Translations under genes and position numbers: made by a program | Notes under the pieces: model-generated | What the model saw: only the letters and a program-made list of their open reading frames with translations | The model's database searches: none | What the model was told of the DNA's origin: nothing | Origin: Prostheceraeus crozeri | Taxonomy: Eukaryota; Platyhelminthes; Polycladida; Euryleptidae | Direction: 5' to 3' | Assembly: GCA_907163375.1 (NCBI GenBank) | Contig: CAJQUW010006824.1 | Location: 1 to 64,000, forward strand | Length of the DNA stretch: 64,000 nt | Part shown: positions 11,019 through 19,384 of the stretch, piece after piece | How positions within the stretch are numbered: the stretch's first letter is position 1 | How the letters are laid out: each line of letters opens with the position of its first letter

Positions 11019-11797
11019 AGTAGTATTAAAAGGGCTCACACTGTCCCAGGATCAGTACATTTTGAATTTGAACCTAATGTACCGATTTGTTTTTAAACTT
11101 GATCTTGTGGTTGTAGTCGTCTGTTATTTGAAGTGTTGATTGCGAACACAAGTGTACTGTTTTGTGTTATTTGTGAAGAGAATAGTGTAATGTGTTGATG
11201 ATGTGAGTTCGGTTAGGTACATTTAAATGTTCTAGAGTTGTTAATTTGAACATGAATGGCAAAGTGTGAGGATTGAAACGTTGAGGATTGCTGTAATTGT
11301 GTTGAGTATGAGTAGGTAATATTCTAATTGTGTTGAGGATGAGTACGTAATGTTCTAATTGTATTGAGGATGAATACATAATGTTCTAATTGTATTGAGG
11401 ATGAATACATAATGTTCTAATTGTATTGAGGATGAATACATAATGTTCTAATTGTGTTGAGGATGAGTACGTAATGTTCTAATTGTATTGAGGATGAATA
11501 CATAATGTTGTAATTGTGTTGAGGATGAGTACGCAGATGTTCTAATTGTATTGAGGATGAATACATAATGTTCTAATTGTATTGAGGATGAGTACGCAGA
11601 TGTTCTAATGCTGAACTTGTTATTTTTTTTGAATGATTATGTTGAAGGCTATCTATCTATATATATATATATATTATATGCATGGAGAATTGTTTATTAT
11701 TATCATTATGGTTTGTGTTCGATTGAGACAATTGTGACCATTGTGTCCATTGTGACCATTGAATCCTTCATTTCTATTTTGTGTTCTTTTGTCAAAT
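11019..11797 (+). repeat. Polinton left terminal inverted repeat
   Basis: About 779 bp matching the reverse complement of 31495-32269. Similarity ends abruptly at 'gtcaaat' on both sides. The inner half holds tandem 31-bp units and a short (TA)n run at about 11655-11673. The near-identity of the two ends argues for a young insertion or recent gene conversion. Confidence 0.95.
11285..11606. repeat. 31-bp tandem repeats inside the terminal repeat
   Basis: About nine or ten units built on 'gttctaattgtattgaggat' plus 'gaatacataat', with a variant reading 'gagtacgcagat'. The inverted set lies at about 31683-32000. Such arrays inside Polinton ends may be replication-related, but that is inference. 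Confidence 0.88.
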
Positions 11798-11817
11798 TTC
11801 TATCACACTCTATATAT

Positions 11818-12351
11818 ATGATGAATGGTCGTCCAACATCATGGATTGTTGCAAGAGATCTTGGTTTTTCATTGCAAGCTATAAAAACAGTTACAAACTT
11901 AAATGAAACCATCCGAGCTGGTGAACTAATTGAGCGGTTAATGGATTTACTTGAAAGTACTACAAGACTAAATTTAGATCACAGTTGGATAGAAGATTTT
12001 TCGCCATCAAATTATAATGAGATACCTGAATTTAAGACAGCAATTTTGAAACAGCGAGACGTGACTGGGAGATCAGAAGAGAGACATTCGTCAAAAATTA
12101 TTTCTCCAAGTTCTTCGGCAGACCGTGGAATTCATTTGGATGAGAGGCGAAAATTGGAAAACGAGACATTTAAATTGCTGTGCGAAGTGAACTGTGTTGA
12201 ATGCTTTGAACGACCAAGGTCCATTCTCTTGGTCCCATGTGAACACTTTGTTTTATGTTCTCATTGTTATCATAAACAGAATAATTATATAAAGAAATGT
12301 CCTCTTTGTCAAGGGTTTGTAACATCCTATACGAATGTGTATAGATCATGA
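11818..12351 (+). CDS. UBA-RING protein resembling the C-terminal half of IAPs (ubiquitin ligase-like)
   Basis: The protein has 177 residues. The open frame extends upstream into the terminal repeat, but the ATG at 11818 (MMNGRP) just inside the repeat is the sensible start. Residues about 5-47 (GRPTSWIVARDLGFSLQAIK...IERLMDLLES) look like the UBA helices of inhibitor-of-apoptosis proteins. Residues 126-164 form a C3HC4 RING (C126, C129, C141, H143, C147, C150, C161, C164) with the IAP-like spacing CVEC...VPCEHFVLCSHC...CPLC. No BIR domain is present. It is likely a ubiquitin ligase acting on host targets; an anti-apoptotic role is inferred. It heads the plus-strand block of the Polinton. Confidence 0.8.
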   Translation: MMNGRPTSWIVARDLGFSLQAIKTVTNLNETIRAGELIERLMDLLESTTRLNLDHSWIEDFSPSNYNEIPEFKTAILKQRDVTGRSEERHSSKIISPSSSADRGIHLDERRKLENETFKLLCEVNCVECFERPRSILLVPCEHFVLCSHCYHKQNNYIKKCPLCQGFVTSYTNVYRS

Positions 12352-12396
12352 TGACTCATCAAGCTCGCTTTTCATTGGTCATTAATGCTTTAGCCT

Positions 12397-12409
12397 GGCT
12401 ATAAGAGAG
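12397..12409 (+). promoter_or_regulatory. TATA-type promoter before the 203-residue gene
   Basis: GGCTATAAGAGAG lies 67 bp upstream of the ATG at 12464. It resembles the GGCTATATAAG boxes at 13655 and 30986, suggesting a shared promoter style within the element. Confidence 0.55.
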
Positions 12410-12463
12410 AGAGATAATGGTTCTCGTTTCACTCATTCATTCATTCATTGAACAAGATTGAGC

Positions 12464-13075
12464 ATGACCTTCAGCAGCTATATCCCTGTAGCACTTGTTC
12501 ATCAAGGCAAGAAATTCAAAGGATTTATATTTTATTGTAGTGACGACGTAACAGGTTACAAAGCTGACTTAGTAGATTTGATGGAGGACATTGTAAAATT
12601 CTTCAAGTGTAAAGACAACGTTGAGGTGCAGAAAATCCTAATGAACGCATTGATTGAAGTGCTGACAAGAGTGACCAAATTTTGGCTTGAAGAAGTGTTC
12701 CAACCACTAAGTGGAACTGAGACAATTCCTGCTCATTCTCGCTGTTATTGCTATAACAGAACGCGATATTTCAACACATGCCTGCATGACCTGATAACGT
12801 TCAGCCATTATGAAGAAGATGGTGTAAAATTGAAAGTTGACGTATTTGCTGGTCCACCATCCGTCAGCATCAACGTGGCGGCGCTGGACCGAGATGACAC
12901 TGCTAAGTTTCGAGCATACTATGTGAATCTTCTGCGTTTGTACGCCCAAATGTCATGTTGTAGGTGTTGTCCCCTCTCGATGGACTTAATGAGTGATCTT
13001 AAACAGTTGATAATTGCAACGAAACAGACCTTAAGTGACATTGATGACTATAAACTACCATCTGTCAATGTTTGA
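12464..13075 (+). CDS. Polinton protein of unknown function (203 residues)
   Basis: The ATG at 12464 (MTFSSYIPVALVHQG) follows the TATA-type box at 12397 by a normal distance. No family is recognised. The protein is mixed alpha/beta in appearance, with a Cys-rich spot near residues 165-170 (MSCCRCCPLS) and a hydrophobic helix 'NALIEVLTRVTKFWLEEVF'. It stands between the RING gene and the small basic protein, in the accessory part of the plus-strand block. Confidence 0.7.
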   Translation: MTFSSYIPVALVHQGKKFKGFIFYCSDDVTGYKADLVDLMEDIVKFFKCKDNVEVQKILMNALIEVLTRVTKFWLEEVFQPLSGTETIPAHSRCYCYNRTRYFNTCLHDLITFSHYEEDGVKLKVDVFAGPPSVSINVAALDRDDTAKFRAYYVNLLRLYAQMSCCRCCPLSMDLMSDLKQLIIATKQTLSDIDDYKLPSVNV

Positions 13076-13203
13076 AGTGACATTGTGTATTACATGTATG
13101 TATTGAGCAACAATGCTATTTGTAGTTTGAATTATCATCATTGTATGTATTAAGCAATAATGTTATTCGCTTTCTTCTCATTCATTGTTGTAAAAAAAGA
13201 AAT

Positions 13204-13599
13204 ATGGTTGTACAAAGAAAACGACGGTCTTTTCCCCGAAAGAAACGGTCATTTAAACCTTCAAGTCAGTTTAAGAAGGCATTGCGGAAATTGAATAAAA
13301 TACATAATAATCGGAGGAAGTGTGAATTAATTCAAAATTCAAGTGATGACTTCATACGTGATTTGGCCTTTACAATTCACAAGTGTCTTCCAATATACAA
13401 GCCTTTGTTGAATCCTAGGTCTATCAAAAACATTCGCAAATTTTCGAATCCTAGGGGTAGTGATAAAGTCAGGAGAAATATGATTCAACATGGAGGTGGT
13501 GGCTTCATGGATATGCTAAATGACATCAGTAATAGTATCTCCAAAGTGCTTGACAGTCCTCTAGGAAGAATTATTACAGGTGTTGCTTTGCTGGCATAA
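13204..13599 (+). CDS. Small basic Polinton protein with C-terminal hydrophobic segment
   Basis: 131 residues from ATG 13204. The N-terminus is strongly basic (MVVQRKRRSFPRKKRSFK), the middle is helical ('DFIRDLAFTIHKCLPIYKPLL'), and a 'HGGGGFMDML' hinge precedes a hydrophobic C-terminus (SPLGRIITGVALLA). A GG hinge before a hydrophobic or amphipathic tail recalls adenovirus-type precursor proteins cut by the element's protease. A nucleic-acid or capsid-interior role is likely but inferred. Confidence 0.65.
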   Translation: MVVQRKRRSFPRKKRSFKPSSQFKKALRKLNKIHNNRRKCELIQNSSDDFIRDLAFTIHKCLPIYKPLLNPRSIKNIRKFSNPRGSDKVRRNMIQHGGGGFMDMLNDISNSISKVLDSPLGRIITGVALLA

Positions 13600-13654
13600 A
13601 GCCAACAAATCAGAAGTCGACACGTCATCGATTACTCATTGACATTGATTGAAG

Positions 13655-13664
13655 GCTATATAAG
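13655..13664 (+). promoter_or_regulatory. TATA box (GGCTATATAAG) before the 257-residue gene
   Basis: TATATAAG at 13657-13664 in the context GGCTATATAAGA, 67 bp before the ATG at 13731. The same decamer occurs at 30986, before another gene of the same element. Confidence 0.75.
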
Positions 13665-13730
13665 ATAGGCGTGCGAGCTTTCAGTAGTCATTTTCAAGTG
13701 ATCATCCGTCAGTGTGAGTACAACAACAAA

Positions 13731-14504
13731 ATGTCTCTTAAAATGCACATAATTAAGGAAGAGGGCGTCGCTGTTGATCGCGATCTCTTGAAATTTAGAC
13801 CAACGCGTAAGGTTCAAGGAATTGGAAACACGTTTTATTTTCAAACGCTTAATTATGGTGATGATGGATTATATTTACAAGTTCCATTTTTTCATAGCAA
13901 TGGGATGTCATCGTCTAGCTACAGCAATCTAAGACAAATGCGTGTCACATTTCCTAAATGGCAGCAAACTATACTAAAAATGATTGATTCATTCGCAAAG
14001 GAATGTGTCGAACTACCTGACAGTGCTCCGGTACATTGGAAGAAGAAGTTGGAGGAAGGGAGTGGATTCAAAGATCTACCTGAGTTTCATACTCTCTTCT
14101 TAAAATTATCTGACCATTTCCAAGCGTTTGATGTGCTGTCAAACCCAATGGATTGTGATGATCTCAAGCGTGGGCGGTACATGGGCTTGGTACACGTTAC
14201 TGGACTTTACATTGGCGCTCATGGTTCAACTGGTAAATTGGCTTCTCTTCAGATGAAGGTTCTACAATTGGTTTATGAACCATTACCAATTGACAAGTGC
14301 TTAATTCATATTGAAGACATTGCTACACCAAGTGAGCCGAAAGAATCAAACGATGCAAAAGAAGCCAAGGAGGTTGATGAAAGCAAGAAAAGGACGCGCA
14401 GATCGAGGGACAGCATGAAGCTAAAACTGAGGCGACAGGATGCACAACCTGACTTGAAGAGTTCCTTCGATTCTACTCTCGATGAAGACACTCAAATGTG
14501 GTAA
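13731..14504 (+). CDS. Polinton protein of unknown function with acidic tail, possibly ssDNA-binding
   Basis: 257 residues starting MSLKMHIIKEEG at 13731, the first ATG after the TATA box. A conserved-looking block 'GRYMGLVHVTGLYIGAHGSTGKLASLQMKVLQLVYEP' at about residues 147-183 suggests a beta-rich fold. The C-terminal 60 residues are charged (KESNDAKEAKEVDESKKRTRRSR) and end acidic (LDEDTQMW). A beta fold with an acidic tail would suit a single-strand DNA-binding protein, which an element with protein-primed replication needs. This is inference; no signature proves it. Confidence 0.6.
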   Translation: MSLKMHIIKEEGVAVDRDLLKFRPTRKVQGIGNTFYFQTLNYGDDGLYLQVPFFHSNGMSSSSYSNLRQMRVTFPKWQQTILKMIDSFAKECVELPDSAPVHWKKKLEEGSGFKDLPEFHTLFLKLSDHFQAFDVLSNPMDCDDLKRGRYMGLVHVTGLYIGAHGSTGKLASLQMKVLQLVYEPLPIDKCLIHIEDIATPSEPKESNDAKEAKEVDESKKRTRRSRDSMKLKLRRQDAQPDLKSSFDSTLDEDTQMW

Positions 14505-14597
14505 ATTAAAACAACTGTTTATCGTTTCAATAAAACTTGTTTGGAAATAATTTACATGTTTTAAGTTCTAACTAAGCAAAATAATGGGTGTTAGTAA

Positions 14598-15263
14598 ATG
14601 ATGATGATGATATTGAATGACTCTGAAATGACAGATTTTCGACTATTCACTGACCGTACAATGTGTGTGGCCGGACCAAGTCAGTCTGGTAAAACAACTT
14701 TTGTAACTCAGCTACTGCAATACAGAGATGAGATGTTTAATAAGAAAATAAAACAGGTTAAATGGTACTACGGTATTTTTCAACCAGATCTGCATTCTGC
14801 ACTTCGACAGCAGGGATACGAAGTAAAACAGGGGCTACCACCAACTGAGGATATCCGAGCAGGTGATTTGATCGTGTTGGATGATCTACTTCGCGAAAGC
14901 AAATCTTCAAAAGATGTAACCGAAATGTTTATTCAAACAGCACACCATAGGCAAGCTTTTATCATCTACATCACTCAAAATATCTTTGATGGAGGAAAAG
15001 AGCAGAGAACTAGAAGTCTTAATACACACTATTTGGTGGTTTTCAAGAATCCAAGAGATAGTAGTCAGATACATCATTTGAGTCGACAAATATTACCTCA
15101 GCAGCCTAAAACTCTTTCGAAAATATATGATGAAGTGACGAAGAAGCCACATGGCTACCTCTTCATTGACTTAACGCAAGAATGCCCAGAGCGATTTCGA
15201 TTTCGAACTAATATTATACCAAACTCTGGAGATGCAATGATAGTATTCACTGTCAACAGTTAA
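14598..15263 (+). CDS. Genome-packaging ATPase (FtsK/A32 type)
   Basis: 221 residues. Walker A is GPSQSGKTT at residues 26-34 and Walker B is LIVLDD at 91-96. A sensor-like 'YITQNIF' follows, as in poxvirus A32-like ATPases and Polinton ATPases. The length matches the Polinton family (about 200-250). It would power packaging of element DNA into particles made by the capsid genes downstream. It starts in a run of four Met codons at 14598, so any of them could be used. Confidence 0.92.
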   Translation: MMMMILNDSEMTDFRLFTDRTMCVAGPSQSGKTTFVTQLLQYRDEMFNKKIKQVKWYYGIFQPDLHSALRQQGYEVKQGLPPTEDIRAGDLIVLDDLLRESKSSKDVTEMFIQTAHHRQAFIIYITQNIFDGGKEQRTRSLNTHYLVVFKNPRDSSQIHHLSRQILPQQPKTLSKIYDEVTKKPHGYLFIDLTQECPERFRFRTNIIPNSGDAMIVFTVNS

Positions 15264-15297
15264 TTAATTGGACCAATGACAGTTTTAAGCAATACAT

Positions 15298-15978
15298 ATG
15301 TGCTTCAGCTACTATGACATTTTCAATATGAGTTTTTCAAAAATGGTTGTCATTCCTCAAGAGGAATATCTACAGCTATCAATGACAAGAAATATTCAGG
15401 AAGCTAAAAATGTGGATCAGCCGGTTACAGATCAACTTAAGCAATTATCTCAACAGGATAGGGAAATTCAAAAGATTGAGGATCCTTATCGACGAATGCA
15501 GTTACAGGCTGAGAATTTAGAGGAAAGACGACATATTAGGGAAAAGCTGCGCAAATTCATAACTCTTTCAACTCCTCGAGCATATCGCATGCGAGCTGAA
15601 AGGTTGTTTGATTTTATTGATCCTCACGTAAAGTTCAATGAGCGAGGAGAAATAATAGAAGAAAACGGTGATGTAATTAGGAACAGTCACATCGATGATC
15701 TTCTACAATATGCTGTGAGAGATGTAAGGCGAAAGCTGGGTGCTCCACAAGGATGGGAATACTTTCAAAAAGTGCTATCTAATCACAACGTTCCCCATAA
15801 TATAATCGGAGGACCAACTATAAATGAACTGAATAAAGTGTTGGCAACCGATTCTTCAAAAGGAAAAGTAGTTACCACAGTCAAGCGAGAACCCATTGTT
15901 TCTCCTGCTACGTCTCCAACTCCGAAGAGAAGAGGGAGACGCTCAACACGAACACCGAAAAGTTACAGCAAATATTAG
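15298..15978 (+). CDS. Conserved Polinton protein of unknown function (about 216-226 residues)
   Basis: The start could be 15298 or the second Met at 15328 (MSFSKMVVIP); I prefer the latter. The middle 'IEDPYRRMQLQAENLEERRHIREKLRKFITLSTPRAYRMRAERLFDFI' is a long helical segment. It is followed by 'VKFNERGEIIEENGDVIRNSHIDDLLQYAVRDVRR' and 'GWEYFQKVL', a pattern I recall from unnamed proteins of other animal Polintons. The C-terminus is basic and rich in Ser/Thr/Pro (PKRRGRRSTRTPKS). It sits between ATPase and integrase; the function is unknown. Confidence 0.75.
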   Translation: MCFSYYDIFNMSFSKMVVIPQEEYLQLSMTRNIQEAKNVDQPVTDQLKQLSQQDREIQKIEDPYRRMQLQAENLEERRHIREKLRKFITLSTPRAYRMRAERLFDFIDPHVKFNERGEIIEENGDVIRNSHIDDLLQYAVRDVRRKLGAPQGWEYFQKVLSNHNVPHNIIGGPTINELNKVLATDSSKGKVVTTVKREPIVSPATSPTPKRRGRRSTRTPKSYSKY

Positions 15979-16144
15979 GCAAATAACAGTGAAATTGCTT
16001 CCCATATCATGTCTATGCAGAAAATTTGCTGCTGTTTGAAGTCTGCGCTCGATAGTAAAGGAGAAGAGGGTATAGAAGTTGATATCAATTGCGTTAGCAG
16101 TTGCTGTGCAAGTAATACTCGAGCGAGTCGCCAGAATAAGGAGG

Positions 16145-17233
16145 ATGAGCGCAGCGGAAAAACTGAGACAAATCTACTACGATATCAATCATCCCGCAAG
16201 CTTCAGTCGTCCGAGCGTTTTAGCCCGTGCAGCAGGTGTACGAATAGAGACAGTGAAGAAATGGTTGAAGAGTCAACCAACCTACACGCTACACAAGGAT
16301 GCGAGGAAGCGGTTTCCAACTAGGAGATATGTTGTCAATAATATTGACAGTCAATGGCAAGCAGATTTGGCTGATATGCAGCAGATATCTCAATACAATG
16401 ACGGTTACAAGTACATCCTAACCGTAATAGATATTTTATCACGATATGCTTGGGTTCGCGCCTTGAAATCCAAGAGAGGAGCAGAAGTTGAGGCGGCTTT
16501 TCAAAGTATTCTAAATGAAGGGAGGATCCCACAAAGAATACAAACAGATCAAGGAAAGGAATTCGAAAATTCCCACGTTCGTGGTCTACTTGAGCGATAT
16601 GACATTGAACTGTTCAGTGTTAAAAGTGCTTACAAAGCTGCGATGGTTGAGAGGTTCAATCGTACACTCAAGACAAAGATATGGCGGTATTTCAGTGCTA
16701 AAAATACACATGTCTGGATAGATGATTTACAGAAGTTCGTGAGAAATTACAATGAGAGCTATCATCGGATTATAAAGATGCGTCCAATCGACGTCACTCG
16801 GGATAATGCTATGGATTTGTGGCTTCGCCTGTATGGCAAGGCACCAAAAACAACTACCGATAAGAAGAAAATCGACGTTGGTGATAGAGTTCGCATCTCT
16901 AAAGTGAAGTCTACATTCGAGAAGGGCTATCTACCGAACTGGACCGAAGAAGAATTTTTTGTTGATGAAGTAAATAAAAAATTTAAACCAACAATGTATA
17001 AGTTAATAGACTATCATGGTAATCCAATTGAAGGGAAATTCTACTCATATGAATTACAAGTGGTTGATCGGAGTGAAGAAGTGTATATGATAGATAGAAT
17101 AGTTAAGAGGAAAGGACATGGTAATCATAGAAAATATCTCGTCAAATGGAAGGGATATCCTGACTCGTTCAACAGTTGGATAGCCCATCAAGACTTGAGA
17201 AATGTGGAAGTAGGAGACATTAGAAGCTTTTAA
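16145..17233 (+). CDS. Polinton integrase (retroviral-type DDE) with chromodomain
   Basis: 362 residues from ATG 16145 (MSAAEKLRQIYYD). An N-terminal HTH-like region (residues 1-45) is followed by the DDE core: D74 in QADLADM, D135 in IQTDQGKEF, E169 in AAMVERFNRTLK. A small beta domain (GDRVRISK) and a C-terminal chromodomain at about residues 315-352 ('YLVKWKGYPDSFNSWI') complete it. Integrases of this type insert the excised linear element and give 5-6 bp duplications, matching TTTGAT at its ends. The chromodomain probably steers insertion to marked chromatin. All three catalytic residues are present. Confidence 0.95.
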   Translation: MSAAEKLRQIYYDINHPASFSRPSVLARAAGVRIETVKKWLKSQPTYTLHKDARKRFPTRRYVVNNIDSQWQADLADMQQISQYNDGYKYILTVIDILSRYAWVRALKSKRGAEVEAAFQSILNEGRIPQRIQTDQGKEFENSHVRGLLERYDIELFSVKSAYKAAMVERFNRTLKTKIWRYFSAKNTHVWIDDLQKFVRNYNESYHRIIKMRPIDVTRDNAMDLWLRLYGKAPKTTTDKKKIDVGDRVRISKVKSTFEKGYLPNWTEEEFFVDEVNKKFKPTMYKLIDYHGNPIEGKFYSYELQVVDRSEEVYMIDRIVKRKGHGNHRKYLVKWKGYPDSFNSWIAHQDLRNVEVGDIRSF

Positions 17234-17277
17234 GCTAATATTGGTGAATGACTACTGATCCCACATTATATCCAATA

Positions 17278-18861
17278 ATGTCGTCTGCTGAGTTCAACAT
17301 CATTCTCCCGAGCAACAGCAATCCAAAGATATTTCCAGAGAACAAACCATCGGAGTATTCGGTTGAGTTTGCCAAGCCTCTTTATCTGAGTGGCCCTCAC
17401 GAAGTCGCATTAACTGAAGTCACATATTACAATGATATTAGTTTGTTAACGAATAATTATTTTGAAATACACACGGAAGTACGTGAAAAGGATGATTGTT
17501 TTCGCCTATTTCAGAATGGTCTACATGGAACATGGGATTTTCATCATCTTACTTTACATCCTTTCTCACCATCGCTACCGTCTGTCAAGAACATGATCAA
17601 AATTGAAAAGGCATATGCAACGTCTTCCTTCAATTCTACAGTTCCCACACTCAGCTTGCAAGATACAGAGAATGAAATTGGTAAAATGTTCCGACGAATA
17701 AACGATCTCTTCACTCTCACTTTAAATAGATTCTTCAAGCCAGTTGTAAAAGGCTCAACTAAACTATTGAAAGAAGGGAGGAAGCATGTTCTGCTAATAT
17801 TAGGTAGAGATTTGGCACACACTCTAGGGTTTCCCAGAACTACATTTTCATCTCTACATTGGTATAATGGACTTGGATGGAAAGCTGAGAGAACAGTTAG
17901 TGATTTTCAATGTAGAATTGCACCGTTGTATGCACTACAGAAAAGGAGTGTCCGCGTCAAGGAAAAATTTGAAGTTATTAAAAATATTGAAGACGTTGCA
18001 AGAAAGTTTCAAGGATCAGTGCCAGAAAGTTTAATGACTTGTGAATATAAGAAAGAGAAAGTAACTCTTTTTACTGCTGAAATGGAGGTAGAATTTCTTG
18101 TTTTCACTAAAAAGACACCTTTGGAAAAGTCTAATTCCGCTGTTATTGAATTCGGATCAGAAATTCAGAGACTATTCAAGCATCCTGATAGTCCACCGTG
18201 TTTGACAGAATTAAATGATACATATAAGATTCAGTTGAATTCCAATAAACTAAAGACAGCAACAAACGACGCATGGCACATCAATGTATATTCCGATAAA
18301 ATACTGGCTGACGAATTGAGTACCTCAACTGAGCTAGTAAGGAGGGTCAATTTAAACGTTGAAGATCTAAACACACCATCGGAAATTTGTACAAAACTAA
18401 ATGAAAATGGTGCACACTACCTCAACGCAGATGAGTACTTCTTTTCATATGATCCCTTAAAGAAGCGAATGGTTTTAAAAGTAGGGAGAAATTACCTCAT
18501 TAAGCTCGACAAGATGTTGGCAACAATTCTAGGGTTCTCAAAATTCACAATAAATGAAGGTACAACCATTGGTAATTCAGCACCTTCATTAGAGAGAGAC
18601 ATCAGTAACTTATATATTTACTGCAATATTGTTGAGTATACTAGAGTTGGTGACATCGAGGCTCCATTGCTACGCACATTTCCCCTATCATCCGGCCGGA
18701 AGCAGTTAATCAATCGTGAATTCATCAACAAAATGTATTTACCGATCAATCGAAGTGTTATCAATAGAATCGACATTTCAATTCATGATGATGCGGGTGA
18801 AATTGTTCCATTCTATGGTGGTGTTACTGTGCTGACACTACATATTAAGAATCGAGACTAA
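17278..18861 (+). CDS. Probable Polinton second capsid (penton/minor capsid-type) protein
   Basis: 527 residues from MSSAEF (17278); an in-frame ATG at 17248 would add ten residues. The start 'EFNIILPSNSNPKIFPENKPSEYSVEFAKPLYLSGPHEVALTEVTYY' is the hallmark opening of a protein class shared by many animal Polintons and encoded near the capsid gene. Several beta-rich segments follow, with an internally repeated 'ALGF...' element (HTLGFPRTTF and TILGFSKFTI). I infer a vertex or minor capsid role from position and class; the fold cannot be proven by eye. It starts 45 bp after the integrase stop. Confidence 0.7.
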   Translation: MSSAEFNIILPSNSNPKIFPENKPSEYSVEFAKPLYLSGPHEVALTEVTYYNDISLLTNNYFEIHTEVREKDDCFRLFQNGLHGTWDFHHLTLHPFSPSLPSVKNMIKIEKAYATSSFNSTVPTLSLQDTENEIGKMFRRINDLFTLTLNRFFKPVVKGSTKLLKEGRKHVLLILGRDLAHTLGFPRTTFSSLHWYNGLGWKAERTVSDFQCRIAPLYALQKRSVRVKEKFEVIKNIEDVARKFQGSVPESLMTCEYKKEKVTLFTAEMEVEFLVFTKKTPLEKSNSAVIEFGSEIQRLFKHPDSPPCLTELNDTYKIQLNSNKLKTATNDAWHINVYSDKILADELSTSTELVRRVNLNVEDLNTPSEICTKLNENGAHYLNADEYFFSYDPLKKRMVLKVGRNYLIKLDKMLATILGFSKFTINEGTTIGNSAPSLERDISNLYIYCNIVEYTRVGDIEAPLLRTFPLSSGRKQLINREFINKMYLPINRSVINRIDISIHDDAGEIVPFYGGVTVLTLHIKNRD

Positions 18862-18903
18862 GGCTTTACGCTATTGTGAAATTCTTCAGAATTCAAATTT
18901 ACA

Positions 18904-19374
18904 ATGACAGGCTTTTATAGCAGACCATCATATCAAAGCGGATATCCCGTATTTGCTGGAGGTAGGCGACAAGTAGGAGGCGGAATATTTGGTGCATTAA
19001 AGCGTGCATTACTTCCTGGACTTAAACGCTATGCGTTGCCAGTGATGAAACGCGTAGGAAACAGAGCTTTAGATTTTGGTGCAAATGTTGCTGCGGATGC
19101 ACTCCAAGGAGCGGATATAGGAGAATCAATGAAAGTCCGTGCTCAGCAATCAGCTATTGATGCATTGGATGACCTAACAAAGTCGAGACGACCTGTTCGT
19201 AAGAGGCGCAACAAGACAAGACAAGTTGGATCCGGTCGAGTTACTAAGCAAAGACGAAGAGTTAGGAAATCTAGATCGAAGCTTCCTGTGAAGAAGACAA
19301 GAAAGCGAAAGCGAAAGCGGAAATCGAAATCAGTTGGAAATAAGTCGAAACGAAGGAGATTAACGTATTTCTAA
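18904..19374 (+). CDS. Basic core-type protein (adenovirus pVI/pX-like)
   Basis: 156 residues. After a short head comes 'QVGGGIFGALKRALLPGLKRYALPVMKRVGNRALDFGANVAADALQG' (residues 23-69), an amphipathic/hydrophobic segment after a GGG site. Beyond residue 90 the protein is extremely basic (RKRRNKTRQ, KKTRKRKRKRKSKS). The GG-x context fits cleavage by the adenain-like protease encoded downstream. It is probably a DNA-condensing or membrane-active internal virion protein; the specific homology to pVI or pX is inferred. It lies immediately before the major capsid gene. Confidence 0.75.
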   Translation: MTGFYSRPSYQSGYPVFAGGRRQVGGGIFGALKRALLPGLKRYALPVMKRVGNRALDFGANVAADALQGADIGESMKVRAQQSAIDALDDLTKSRRPVRKRRNKTRQVGSGRVTKQRRRVRKSRSKLPVKKTRKRKRKRKSKSVGNKSKRRRLTYF

Positions 19375-19384
19375 ACTGAGCGAA

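Noticed and set aside
16009-16323. 104-codon frame overlapping the integrase start
   Set aside because: It lies in another frame across the integrase N-terminus with biased composition; the integrase frame is clearly the real one.
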